A DNA stretch of 64,000 nt. Origin: an uncultured Bacteroides sp. (GTDB lineage: Bacteria; Bacteroidota; Bacteroidia; Bacteroidales; Bacteroidaceae). The translations under genes and the position numbers were made by a program. Every line of letters begins with the position of its first letter. Positions within the stretch are counted from its first letter, which is position 1. The stretch covers positions 2,480,001-2,544,000 of the forward strand of contig NZ_OY782186.1 in assembly GCF_963677685.1 (NCBI RefSeq), read 5' to 3'. Shown one piece after another: positions 1 through 11,920 of the stretch. The notes beneath the pieces were generated by a model. It made no database searches. It had not been told where the DNA came from and saw only the letters and a list, made by a program, of their open reading frames with translations.

Positions 1-1195
<1,195 letters not shown>

Positions 1196-1215
1196 TTAAT
1201 TGGATTTTATGTGAA

Positions 1216-1253
1216 AATGTCCGCGCCACGGGTATGTTTGCAGCGCGGACATT
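1216..1253 (-). terminator. Intercistronic hairpin between susD and the esterase gene
   Basis: A perfect 11-bp inverted repeat (AATGTCCGCGC and GCGCGGACATT) encloses a 16-nt loop. In the minus-strand transcript it is followed by a short TTTTC stretch. It probably acts as a partial terminator or as an RNA-stabilising stem that keeps susCD mRNA levels above the esterase level. Confidence 0.6.
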
Positions 1254-1295
1254 CTGCATTCGACTGGTTACAATGCAATTAATTAAAACATCTGT

Positions 1296-2984
1296 TTATT
1301 CAGCACTTGCTTCACCACTCGGGTTCTGTACAATATTAGGATTGATTGATGTTTCATCAAATGGGTATGGGAAATACTCATGTTTACCCTTCACAAAACC
1401 TGTCTTCCCCTTGTTAGGATTTGTTAGCTCCACATAAAGACGATGAATAGGTTCATCCTTACTGAAGTAAGCATCCTTGGTAACTGGAATATCCTTACCA
1501 TTGTTTACAATACCATCTGTATCGCCCCAACGTACCATATCAGGGAAACGAACTGCTTCAAGCCACATTTCATAACTCTTCTCGTTCTTCACTTCCTGTA
1601 ATGTAAGTTCAGTTGAGACATGAGCAGAACCTGCACGATTCTGAATATCTTGAAGACATTTCAAACCAAGACCAGTAGGATCAGTAGTCTGTGCACAAGC
1701 CTCAGCATACATCAATAGAACTTCAGCATAGCGGAAGATGGTGAGGTTTTTAAATCCATACCAACCTTTTTCATTATCTTCAGGCCACGCAACAAACTTG
1801 TTAGCGAAATAACCTGCGAAACCATAAAGTCCTGTTGGATCCTCAATACCAATATCACGAGATTTTTCAAGTTCTGCGCGACTCAAGTTTTTATCCTTGG
1901 TACCGTTCCACTCCATTTCATAGAGGAATTCGTCACCAGTAAGGAATGTTGCTTTACGACGAACTGAATTACCATCATTTGCCAACATACGTTCTGCAAA
2001 GTCAGCACGAATAGAATGACCACCCCAACCATCAGGGCCGATAAATGAAGGCTTAGAAGCCAATTTATCAGTACGCCAATTCCAGAACTGAATCCACATC
2101 CAGGATGTACGCTGAATTTTATTACTCCAGTCACCAATACCTGCATTTTCAAGTACATTCGCTTGGAAAATCATCTCCTCACAAAGGTCGCCCGATTCGT
2201 GGAACAAATGTGCCCAACGATCAGTAGGAACGAGTTCATATTTTTTTGATGCAATAACCTGCTCCAAGTCAGCTTTCGCTCCGGCATAATCACCTTTGAA
2301 CAAGCGAGCTTTACCAGCTACAGTAAGAGCTAAGCCTTTTGTAACCTTTGATGCACCAACTTTATCAGACGGGCTTTCGCGTTCATCAAGATCAGCCACT
2401 ACAGCCTCTGCTTCTTTAGCACACCATTCCAACAATCCGTTGTGTCCGCCTTCAACAGCGTTATTAGCCGGTTTCTCACTAGGACTAAGAATATGATCAA
2501 CCAATGGTGGGCAATCCCAGCCAATAGCAAGCATCATATGCGACCAAGCTCGCAATACACGAGCTTCACCACAAACTCTTTTCTTAACAGGAGTATTTGC
2601 CTCTATATTGTCCAAAATAAGGTTACAATCATAAATTACGCCATAAAGTCCCCAATATGTATTCTTGATTACTTCATTTTGTGAATCATAACGGAATTCG
2701 TTAATCTGCGCACCAAAGTCGTTGTCACCATACATGTTACCGGCTGCCAACATATCATCACCAGCTTCGTCAAAAAGTACAGGAAGAGCCACATAAACGC
2801 CCTCATTACCAGCTATATTCAAACAGAATGACTGATAGAGGTTGTTGAGTGCATTCTGTGCATCATCATCAGTCTTATAGAAACTATCAAACGATATGAC
2901 ACCTTTCTGTTCAATGTTGAGGCGATCCTCACAAGCACTGAAAAGGAATGCAACACCTAAAAGGGAATATATTATTTTTTTCAT
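1296..2984 (-). CDS. RagB/SusD-family surface glycan-binding lipoprotein
   Basis: This is a 562-aa outer-membrane lipoprotein of the SusD family, which caps the SusC barrel and binds the oligosaccharide on the cell surface. The lipoprotein signal ends in FLFSAC, with the lipidated Cys at 18. The N-terminal region is TPR-like (for example DAQNALNNLYQSF) and the C-terminal half is typical of SusD (NLTIFRYAEVLLMYAEAC, then EMWLEAVRFPDMVRWG). Length is normal for the family. It begins 42 bp after susC, so the two form the usual pair. The ligand cannot be read from the sequence; neighbouring GH43 and esterase genes suggest a substituted xylan. Confidence 0.95.
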   Translation of the reverse strand: MKKIIYSLLGVAFLFSACEDRLNIEQKGVISFDSFYKTDDDAQNALNNLYQSFCLNIAGNEGVYVALPVLFDEAGDDMLAAGNMYGDNDFGAQINEFRYDSQNEVIKNTYWGLYGVIYDCNLILDNIEANTPVKKRVCGEARVLRAWSHMMLAIGWDCPPLVDHILSPSEKPANNAVEGGHNGLLEWCAKEAEAVVADLDERESPSDKVGASKVTKGLALTVAGKARLFKGDYAGAKADLEQVIASKKYELVPTDRWAHLFHESGDLCEEMIFQANVLENAGIGDWSNKIQRTSWMWIQFWNWRTDKLASKPSFIGPDGWGGHSIRADFAERMLANDGNSVRRKATFLTGDEFLYEMEWNGTKDKNLSRAELEKSRDIGIEDPTGLYGFAGYFANKFVAWPEDNEKGWYGFKNLTIFRYAEVLLMYAEACAQTTDPTGLGLKCLQDIQNRAGSAHVSTELTLQEVKNEKSYEMWLEAVRFPDMVRWGDTDGIVNNGKDIPVTKDAYFSKDEPIHRLYVELTNPNKGKTGFVKGKHEYFPYPFDETSINPNIVQNPSGEASAE

Positions 2985-3026
2985 AATGAATTTCTTTTAT
3001 TTAGTTTTTCAAGGATTACTTTCTCT

Positions 3027-6000
3027 TTAGAATGCAAAGCTTGCACCGAATGTACACTTCTTCATAGTTGGGTATGTACCAATATCATATCCACCACCGC
3101 CATTTCTCGAAGTTGTTGCAGTCTCCGGATCCATACCGGGATAGCTAGAGAAAGTAAAGAAGTCATCCAAAGAAACAAAGAAACGAAGCTCTTTAATAGC
3201 AGCTTTCTTAGTGATTATTTTAGGCAATGTGTAACCTAATTGGATCTGTTTAATCTTGAAATAAGAACCACTGAACATAGAAGCACTAGAACCCCAGAAG
3301 TAACGGTCATGAGCTACGTTAGCAACAGCCGGCATAGAAGCATTCTGGTTGGTTGGGCTCCAAGCATGATCCATGTAATACTTCAATGAATTACGCATTG
3401 GGGTATCTGCACGATAAAGGATATTAAAGATCTTGTTACCTCCTACACCTGTACCAAATACAGAAAAGTCAAAGCCTTTATATTCCATATTAAGAGTCAA
3501 ACCGTAAGTATACTTTGGAATAGCACTACCAAGATCAGCCATATCCTGCTCACTCAACTCTGAAGAAGAAACGATTTCACCTCCATGATTACGGAACTGA
3601 GCATCACCAGTCTTCTTATCTACCCCTACATAATCGTATGCTCGGAAATACCATATAGAATGACCTTCCTCAAATGCACTACGTACAAAGTTGTTAGTAC
3701 CATCTACACCCCCTGTATTACTAGTAATACGAGTGATATCATCATATAGATAAGTAACCCTGTTTCTCAAGGTAGAGAAGTTAGCAGAGATATTATACTT
3801 AAAGTCACCAATATGATCCTTCCAAGTAGCTTCAAGCTCAAAACCTCTATTGTTAATCTTACCAGCATTAACGATCGTTGAGTTTACAAAAACTTCAGGA
3901 ACCGGATTGGTAGATATAAGAAGGTCTTTTGTATCCTTGTTAAAGTAGTCAAGGGCAACTGCCAAGCGATCGCTAAAGAAACGCATGTCAAGACCAAAAT
4001 CCAACTGTTCAGATGTTTCCCACTTGAGGTTTGGATTAGCAAGACCGGAAGGATAAGAACCATAGTTTTGAGCAGGGTTATCACCATACTGATACCAAGC
4101 ATCATTATAACTAATTGGCGAAATATATGGGTAGTTACTAAGCACATTAACATTACCGTTACGCCCCCAAGAAGCACGGAATTTCAAAAATGAAAGAAGA
4201 TCGCTGCTGATGTTGTCTGCAATAAACTTCTCATTAGTGATGTTCCAACCTACGGCAACTGAAGGGAATTTTCCCCAACGTTTGTCAGAAGGAAGTTTGG
4301 AAGTGTCAAATGCGTCGGCACGGTAGTTAAACTGCAAACTATAACGATTGTCATAAGTATAAAGGAAACGACCGAAGTAAGAGAGACTGGTAGAAAGTCC
4401 CGGAAGGTTGCCGATACTCTTTGTAGTAGTTTCAGCTGCATTTACATAGTTGAGATACTTAAAGTTGTCAGCATCCCCGGAAAGAATCTTATTACCGCCT
4501 GTACCGGTGGCCGAAGCTGAGACATCGTCCGAGCGGAATTCAGTATATGACATACCGACCATACCGCCAACATTGTGTTTTTCAAATATTGTCTTGTTGT
4601 AGTTAACAAAGTTTTCCCACTGATAATAGTGATTATTGTTAGCCGAAGCAGAGATAGAATAATCTGTAGCCTTAGCCTGACCATTCATGTAATATGGTTC
4701 AGCATAATCGTGATTATTGGTTTGTGAAATACGATAAGAAAAACGAGAAGTCATCACAAGACCATCAATAGGAGTTAAATCAGCGAAAGCTGTTCCCCGA
4801 ATACTGAAACCGGAGCTCTTTGCATTACGGCGGTCACGTTGAAGAAGAGGGTTACCATTGTCATCCATCTGGAATTTAGAAGTAGCATAGTACTTACCAT
4901 TCGGAGCAATGAGGATGGTTTCAGGATTTGTTGCATATTGTTCCTTCATATCCGTAGTAAAGTCATCAACACTATTCCAATATACAGGAGTCAGAGGGTC
5001 AAGCAAAAGAGCTGGTGCTAACATAGAACCATAAGCGCTCTGATGAGCAATGCTGCGAGTAGCCCACTTCTCAATAGAAGTATTGGTACCAACCTTAATC
5101 CATTTGTAAAGTTGATAATCTGCGTTTAGTTGACCGGTAAGACGGGTATAAGTATCTTTCTTTCCGCGTACAATACCATCATTATTAATATAGTTTATCG
5201 AAGTAAAGAAATGGCCTTTGTCATTACCATCCTGGAATGTAACAGAATGTTGAGTAGCCCAGCTATCACCAAAAACTTCCTTAACCCAGTCTGTCTCTTT
5301 AGGATTGTCATAATTAACGCCATTAGCCTCACAAAGAGTCTTCATATCGTAACCGGACAATTCCTTGTATTTGATCCAGTCTTTTGCACCAAAAATTTCA
5401 GGCGTCTTACCAAGACTCTGATTGATAGCCTTGAAAGAGTACGTTATTTTCGGACGACCATTTGCACCATTACCAGTCTTTGTTGTAATAAGAACAACCC
5501 CATTACCAGCCTGAGCACCATAGATTGCAGCCGAAGCAGCATCCTTAAGAACCTCCATAGACTCAATCATAGAAGGGTCAAGGTATTGGATGTTATCCAC
5601 CTTTAAACCATCTACAATCAATAGAGGGCCAAGTTTATCTGAGTTTGATGAATAACCGCGAATACGGATTGCAGCACCTTGACCGGGAGCACCGGATGTG
5701 TTCAAAACCTGAATACCGGCAGCCTTACCTTGAAGAGCAGCACCAGCATCTACTGTCGAAAGGTTCTTGATGTCATCTGCACTCACCGATGCAATAGCAC
5801 CTGTAATGTCACTTTTCTTTTGAACACCATAACCTACAACGACCACTTCGTCAAGAACTTTTGCATCCTCTTCCATATGGATATTAATCACCTTGCGACC
5901 ATTAACCTGAATAGTCTGAGATTTAAAACCCACAAAAGAGACAGTAATTTTTGAATTACTGCTTCGCACTTGAATTGAATAATTACCTGTAAGATCAGTA

Positions 6001-6176
6001 ATAGTACCATTGTTTGTTCCATTTTCAAAAACAGCTACACCAATCATTGGCTCAGAATCCTTAGCTGAGACAATTGTACCTTTGACTTGAAATTGTGCCG
6101 ATGCTGACATAGATGTCAAAAGCATAAGCATCAATAAGTAAGGAACCTTCTGAAATTTCTCAATTACATTTTTCAT
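3027..6176 (-). CDS. SusC/RagA-family TonB-dependent transporter
   Basis: This 1049-aa outer-membrane TonB-dependent oligosaccharide importer has a signal peptide ending in MSASAQ at about residue 27. A carboxypeptidase-regulatory-like beta-sandwich follows (about 30-105), then the TonB-box region (VLDEVVVVGYG), a plug domain (about 110-235, including LLIVDGLKVDN and VLKDAASAAIYG), and a 22-strand barrel ending in the aromatic terminus CTFGASFAF. It pairs with the SusD gene immediately downstream. Expression is probably switched on by the hybrid regulator encoded divergently at 6716. A shorter copy of its N-terminal domain survives just upstream as a remnant. Confidence 0.95.
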   Translation of the reverse strand: MKNVIEKFQKVPYLLMLMLLTSMSASAQFQVKGTIVSAKDSEPMIGVAVFENGTNNGTITDLTGNYSIQVRSSNSKITVSFVGFKSQTIQVNGRKVINIHMEEDAKVLDEVVVVGYGVQKKSDITGAIASVSADDIKNLSTVDAGAALQGKAAGIQVLNTSGAPGQGAAIRIRGYSSNSDKLGPLLIVDGLKVDNIQYLDPSMIESMEVLKDAASAAIYGAQAGNGVVLITTKTGNGANGRPKITYSFKAINQSLGKTPEIFGAKDWIKYKELSGYDMKTLCEANGVNYDNPKETDWVKEVFGDSWATQHSVTFQDGNDKGHFFTSINYINNDGIVRGKKDTYTRLTGQLNADYQLYKWIKVGTNTSIEKWATRSIAHQSAYGSMLAPALLLDPLTPVYWNSVDDFTTDMKEQYATNPETILIAPNGKYYATSKFQMDDNGNPLLQRDRRNAKSSGFSIRGTAFADLTPIDGLVMTSRFSYRISQTNNHDYAEPYYMNGQAKATDYSISASANNNHYYQWENFVNYNKTIFEKHNVGGMVGMSYTEFRSDDVSASATGTGGNKILSGDADNFKYLNYVNAAETTTKSIGNLPGLSTSLSYFGRFLYTYDNRYSLQFNYRADAFDTSKLPSDKRWGKFPSVAVGWNITNEKFIADNISSDLLSFLKFRASWGRNGNVNVLSNYPYISPISYNDAWYQYGDNPAQNYGSYPSGLANPNLKWETSEQLDFGLDMRFFSDRLAVALDYFNKDTKDLLISTNPVPEVFVNSTIVNAGKINNRGFELEATWKDHIGDFKYNISANFSTLRNRVTYLYDDITRITSNTGGVDGTNNFVRSAFEEGHSIWYFRAYDYVGVDKKTGDAQFRNHGGEIVSSSELSEQDMADLGSAIPKYTYGLTLNMEYKGFDFSVFGTGVGGNKIFNILYRADTPMRNSLKYYMDHAWSPTNQNASMPAVANVAHDRYFWGSSASMFSGSYFKIKQIQLGYTLPKIITKKAAIKELRFFVSLDDFFTFSSYPGMDPETATTSRNGGGGYDIGTYPTMKKCTFGASFAF

Positions 6177-6226
6177 ACAATTAGTTTAAGAATTAATAAT
6201 CGCATTTTTCTCTCTAAAAAAGATAC

Positions 6227-6436
6227 TTAAATAAATAATAGATTTCGATTAACCGTCGGTGTGAACTTCCCGTGGAGGTTAGTGAGCACACCATTTGATA
6301 TCCCTTGTTCTAAGAAACTGAAGCCCATCACTGGCTTTTTATTTGTATCAGTCACCGTACCGGAGATGGTACATTGCTTGACCGACACCCGGATGCGTAT
6401 GAGAAGCATCCTCAGGATACAAATTACTTTCTTCAT
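6227..6436 (-). pseudogene. Remnant of a second susC N-terminus
   Basis: A 69-codon ORF reads GTVTDTNKKPVMGFSFLEQG and then ISNGVLTNLHGKFTPTVN. It aligns with the first part of the carboxypeptidase-regulatory-like domain of the intact SusC (GTIVSAKDSEPMIGVAVFEN, then GTNNGTITDLTGNYSIQV). The signal peptide is degenerate and the frame stops after one partial domain, so it cannot make a transporter. It is probably the leftover of a decayed or recombined susC. It lies between the PUL promoter region and the intact susC, so it may now serve only as 5-prime leader. Confidence 0.7.
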
Positions 6437-6547
6437 TCTTTAATTAGTTTAAGAGTTAACAATCTCGCTGGTAAATGTAACGGCAAAGAAGAATGGTGGA
6501 GTTAAAAAATGAATATTTGTTTTTCATTATTAGATACAAAGAGAAAT

Positions 6548-6580
6548 ATATCTAAAATTAGAAAACAAATATCTAAAATT
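6548..6580. promoter_or_regulatory. Direct repeats, candidate binding site of the hybrid regulator
   Basis: ATATCTAAAATT occurs at 6548-6559 and again at 6569-6580, a 21-bp (two helical turns) period. AraC-type output domains typically bind such direct half-sites. The site lies in the 279-bp divergent region between susC and the regulator gene. The function is inferred. Confidence 0.45.
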
Positions 6581-6670
6581 TTAAAAGTCCTGATGAATGG
6601 AGGTTGTGGAGAGTTGAGCAAGCAAAAAAAATAGCATCCCTAATTGGTAGTAAAGTTGAATTATTTTCCT

Positions 6671-6678
6671 TATTTTTG
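6671..6678 (+). promoter_or_regulatory. Candidate -7 element of the hybrid regulator gene
   Basis: TATTTTTG fits the Bacteroides TAnnTTTG -7 element and lies 38 bp before the ATG at 6716. No good -33 TTTG is seen at the usual spacing, so the call is tentative. Confidence 0.4.
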
Positions 6679-6715
6679 AAAGCTCTCTGAATTTATTTAT
6701 TGAAAAACACAATAT

Positions 6716-9700
6716 ATGAAGTCACTTTTTTTGCTCTTCGCCTTTCTGCTCATACCGTTCACGGGGTATTGCGTTGGCGACTTAAACTTCTATAACATCA
6801 ATGATACCTATGGAATAGCTAACCGTGAGACCACCTCAATATGCAAAGATGCTGACGGGTTCATTTGGATTGCCTCCAAAACGGGCATCATGAGGCTAAC
6901 GGACAGTGATTGCCGAGTATATCAGCTACCATATGAATCAATGGCCGTGGTTTCCGTCGAAGTAATCTGGCAGGAAAACCACTTAATGGCTTTCACCAAC
7001 CAAGGTGAGATATTTTGGTACAACCCACGACAAGATAGTTTCGAACGCTTCTTCAACTTCTCCAAACAAGTAAAGAGCGCTAACCTTTGGCTCTTCAATT
7101 TGGAAGTGGATGCCGACGGAGGTTTGTGGATAGCCTCTTCTTTGGGACTATATTATTATAAAGATAATCGTTGTACTCTAATAGCCCAACTCCCCAGCGG
7201 TGCATACCATACAACTCGCTATGATGCTGACCACCTAATAGCCACTGCTCCCGAAGGTATTTTCATAGTTGACACAAAAAAACACCATGTGCAGCGCTGG
7301 AGTGGAAAAATGGATATACAGCCATCATCACTCCTGCTAGACCGGGCTATGAACCGACTGTGGATAGGTACCTATTCCAGTGGGCTTTACTATTTTGACT
7401 GCACCTCACAAAAACTTCATGTAGCCACTGTACCAAACTTTCCGCAACAATGCATCAAAAGCATAGAGCTAGTACGCGATTCCACCCTTTGGTGCGGTAT
7501 TGACGGACGCGGCGTATGGGTAGTCTCACATGACGGTAGCCGAAAGCTCTCAACCTATCAAGAGGATGTGGACAATCAGTTCTCTATATGCGGAAATGGC
7601 GTATACGACGTTTATTATGAATCCCCGGGACGAATCTGGGTATGTTCAGTTACCGGTGGCACATCAGTGGCAGACCTCTCATCACCCACAGTAGTTCAGT
7701 TACGTCATAGCATCAACAACCACAACTCCCTGATTAACAATCACATTCATGCCCTGATTGAAGACAGTCGCGGGCAACTATGGACAGGAACTAACAGCGG
7801 TCTGAGTTGTTGGAAACCACACAGCGACAAGTGGGTCAATTATTTTGAGGAAAGAGATGGAGAAACATACATCGTTCTGTCACTATGCGAAGACACCGAC
7901 GGAAACATCTGGGCAGGAACCTATGCCCACGGCGTATACGTAATCGATAGTAAAAGCTTACGAATTATTGCTCACCATACACAACCCACGGGCATTCTCT
8001 CTAAGGCAGGCTTTGTTTTCGATATTTTGAAAGATAACGAGGGGGACATGTGGCTTGGAGGAATAAGCGGAGAAATCATTAGATATAACCATCTCAGCCG
8101 AAAGTTCGAAACCTTCCCTAAAGAGCCTGTATATGCTATGGCCGAATGGGGCGATCGCATGATAATACTAGGCTGCAACTACGGATTAGTCATGCTTGAT
8201 AAAGAGACAAAGAAGCTAACCAAGATACTGACTGACAACATGATACAGGACGTAGTTGTAGTACAAGATAAGATATGGGCAGGTAGTAGTGGCGGAGGAC
8301 TATTCAGCTACAACATCCGCACGCATACCGTAAAGAGATATGATACAAGCAACGGGCTTACATCTAACTATGTGAACAGCCTTATCTATGCAGACGGGTA
8401 TCTTTGGTTAGGAACTGAAAACGGGCTTTGTCGTTTCAATACCATTGACAAGACGATTACCACTTACCCTTCTCCGATGAACATATCCACGATCTCTTAT
8501 AACTCAGATGCCTGTTTCCAGCTGCAAAACGGCATGTTTGCGTGGGGGACATCCGACGGCGTAATCATGCAAGATCCGAAGTACCTATACCGACATAAAT
8601 CCACAAGTCACATTTATATACAAGATATACTTCTGTCAGGACGATCCATCCGTCAGTATCCCGACCTCTTACCCGAAATTCCGCTAGACAGCGTCAGCGA
8701 AATCACTCTTGACCATCAGCAGAACAATGTGACGCTAAACATCTTACCTCTAGGAGATGATTCACGCACAGCACGCTTCTCGTGGAAAATGGAGGGAGTT
8801 GACAATGACTGGAATACTTTGACCGACCAGAGATTCATTAATTATACCAACCTTAATCCAGGCACTTACCGACTGGTTATCCGATTATACAATCACGAAC
8901 TGATTGCCCAGCGCTTGCTGACTATTCGTGTTACTCCGGCATTTTGGGATACATGGTGGTTCAGGCTAATTAGTGTACTGTTTATCGGCGTTTTGGCTTA
9001 CTTCCTGTTCCAGTTCTATATCAATCGCCTCAACCAACAGCATTCCGAAGATAAACTGCGCTTCTTTACCAATATCGCTCACGATTTGCGCACAGCGCTT
9101 ACTCTCATAAAGGCACCCATTGAAGAATTAAATCAAGTCAACAGCCTCTCCAAACATGACAAAGAATATCTACATTTAGCAACAGAACAGATGCGACGCT
9201 TAACATCAGTAGCTACTCAACTACTCGACTTCCAAAAAATAGATATAGCCAAAGAACCATTTCATCCAGCTATGACTGATGCCGTAGCTCTTGCAGGCTG
9301 CCGCGTCAGCATGTTCGAATCGATAGCAGCAGCAAAACAGATACAGATCAATTATCATTATAATATAGATACCTGCCTCATATCCATCGATATTGATATG
9401 ATGGAGCGAGTGATAGATAACCTACTCTCCAATGCTGTTAAGTATTCACATGAACACTCCACCATAGAAGTATACTTCCAGGCAGACGAACACGAATGGA
9501 AGCTAAGTGTAACAGACTATGGCATTGGCATTAGCCATAAGGCACAAAGCAATCTGTTCCACGAGTTCTATCGCAGTGAAAATGCCATTAACGCAAAAAT
9601 CGCAGGCTCCGGCATCGGACTATCCATGGCAAAAGCACTGGTAGAACTGCACAATGGCAAAATTAGTGTAGAAAGTGAAGAAGGAAAAGGCTCTACATTC

Positions 9701-10561
9701 CAAATCGTCATCCCCATCTGCAAAAGCGAAATACAGCAAGATACCGATAAAGCTACAGATGACTCATCAGAGAATAATCCATCCGGCAACTACTCAACCG
9801 GAGATATGCGTATATTAATTGTAGAAGATAATGATGACTTACGCCATTTCATGATCCGACCGTTGGGCAAACACTTCCAAGTAGCCACCGCCTCCGACGG
9901 AGTTGAAGCATGGGAATACATCCAAAAAGAAATTCCTGACCTCATTGTTTCAGATATCATGATGCCTCGAATGGACGGTTTCGAGCTATGCCATCAGGTA
10001 AAATCAAATTTTGATACCTCGCATATCCCTATTATCCTGCTTACTGCCCTCTCCGAGAAGACAACCGAATTACAAGGTTTAGGACTAGGAGCAGACGATT
10101 ATGTGACCAAACCGTTTGATATGAAGATGCTCACGCAACGTATCATTTCCATCATACGCAACCGTCGCGTCATTGGAGCAAAATACATTGCATCCGACTC
10201 CATAACCAACGCTAAAGACGAAACCGAAAATCCGCTCAACACACTGAACGATGCTTTCGTAAAACAAGCATTAGAAGTGGTCGAACTGCATTTAGACGAT
10301 GCGAATTTTGGCAAAGATCATTTTGCAAAGGAGATGGGCGTCAGCACATCACTCCTATTCAAAAAGATGAAAGCACTCACCGGCATGTCCATAGTAGATT
10401 TCATACGTAGCATACGCATGAAACACGCCATGAGACTCATTAAAGAAAACCAATATACTATTGGCGAAATAGCTTACAAATGCGGATTCTCCAGCATCGG
10501 TTATTTCAGTACCAGCTTTAAAAAACATTTTGGTAAATCACCTACTGATTTCATGCCCTGA
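6716..10561 (+). CDS. Hybrid two-component system sensor/regulator (HTCS)
   Basis: This 1281-aa one-protein two-component system senses a glycan fragment in the periplasm and controls the PUL. In order it has a signal peptide (1-20), two beta-propellers of Reg_prop repeats (WIASKTGI, LWIGTYSSGLY, LWTGTNSGLSCW), a Y_Y_Y domain (about 650-740), a membrane helix (about 745-765), a HisKA domain with the phospho-acceptor His789 in AHDLRT, a HATPase domain (NLLSNAVKYS at about 901, then GSGIGLSMA), a receiver with phospho-Asp at about 1080 (SDIMMPRMDG), and an AraC-type HTH (about 1198-1281). It is divergent from susC and upstream of the esterase, transporter and GH43 genes, which places it as the local regulator. 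All key residues are present. Confidence 0.96.
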   Translation: MKSLFLLFAFLLIPFTGYCVGDLNFYNINDTYGIANRETTSICKDADGFIWIASKTGIMRLTDSDCRVYQLPYESMAVVSVEVIWQENHLMAFTNQGEIFWYNPRQDSFERFFNFSKQVKSANLWLFNLEVDADGGLWIASSLGLYYYKDNRCTLIAQLPSGAYHTTRYDADHLIATAPEGIFIVDTKKHHVQRWSGKMDIQPSSLLLDRAMNRLWIGTYSSGLYYFDCTSQKLHVATVPNFPQQCIKSIELVRDSTLWCGIDGRGVWVVSHDGSRKLSTYQEDVDNQFSICGNGVYDVYYESPGRIWVCSVTGGTSVADLSSPTVVQLRHSINNHNSLINNHIHALIEDSRGQLWTGTNSGLSCWKPHSDKWVNYFEERDGETYIVLSLCEDTDGNIWAGTYAHGVYVIDSKSLRIIAHHTQPTGILSKAGFVFDILKDNEGDMWLGGISGEIIRYNHLSRKFETFPKEPVYAMAEWGDRMIILGCNYGLVMLDKETKKLTKILTDNMIQDVVVVQDKIWAGSSGGGLFSYNIRTHTVKRYDTSNGLTSNYVNSLIYADGYLWLGTENGLCRFNTIDKTITTYPSPMNISTISYNSDACFQLQNGMFAWGTSDGVIMQDPKYLYRHKSTSHIYIQDILLSGRSIRQYPDLLPEIPLDSVSEITLDHQQNNVTLNILPLGDDSRTARFSWKMEGVDNDWNTLTDQRFINYTNLNPGTYRLVIRLYNHELIAQRLLTIRVTPAFWDTWWFRLISVLFIGVLAYFLFQFYINRLNQQHSEDKLRFFTNIAHDLRTALTLIKAPIEELNQVNSLSKHDKEYLHLATEQMRRLTSVATQLLDFQKIDIAKEPFHPAMTDAVALAGCRVSMFESIAAAKQIQINYHYNIDTCLISIDIDMMERVIDNLLSNAVKYSHEHSTIEVYFQADEHEWKLSVTDYGIGISHKAQSNLFHEFYRSENAINAKIAGSGIGLSMAKALVELHNGKISVESEEGKGSTFQIVIPICKSEIQQDTDKATDDSSENNPSGNYSTGDMRILIVEDNDDLRHFMIRPLGKHFQVATASDGVEAWEYIQKEIPDLIVSDIMMPRMDGFELCHQVKSNFDTSHIPIILLTALSEKTTELQGLGLGADDYVTKPFDMKMLTQRIISIIRNRRVIGAKYIASDSITNAKDETENPLNTLNDAFVKQALEVVELHLDDANFGKDHFAKEMGVSTSLLFKKMKALTGMSIVDFIRSIRMKHAMRLIKENQYTIGEIAYKCGFSSIGYFSTSFKKHFGKSPTDFMP

Positions 10562-10709
10562 TTATTAAATAATAGTCTATTAACGGAAAAAAACACGCAT
10601 TTTATCTAAAAGCGTAAATCTATTATCTATTCGTGAAAATGAATGGCTATGCTATGCTGTATCTTCGTCAGCGTTATTTTTTATTGATAACCCAATTATA
10701 TTAAAATAA

Positions 10710-11900
<1,191 letters not shown>

Positions 11901-11920
11901 CCCTTATAATAACTTATTCC

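Noticed and set aside
5130..5606. 158-aa ORF antisense to susC
   Set aside because: It is a shadow of the intact susC frame, with no promoter, ribosome site or recognisable domain.
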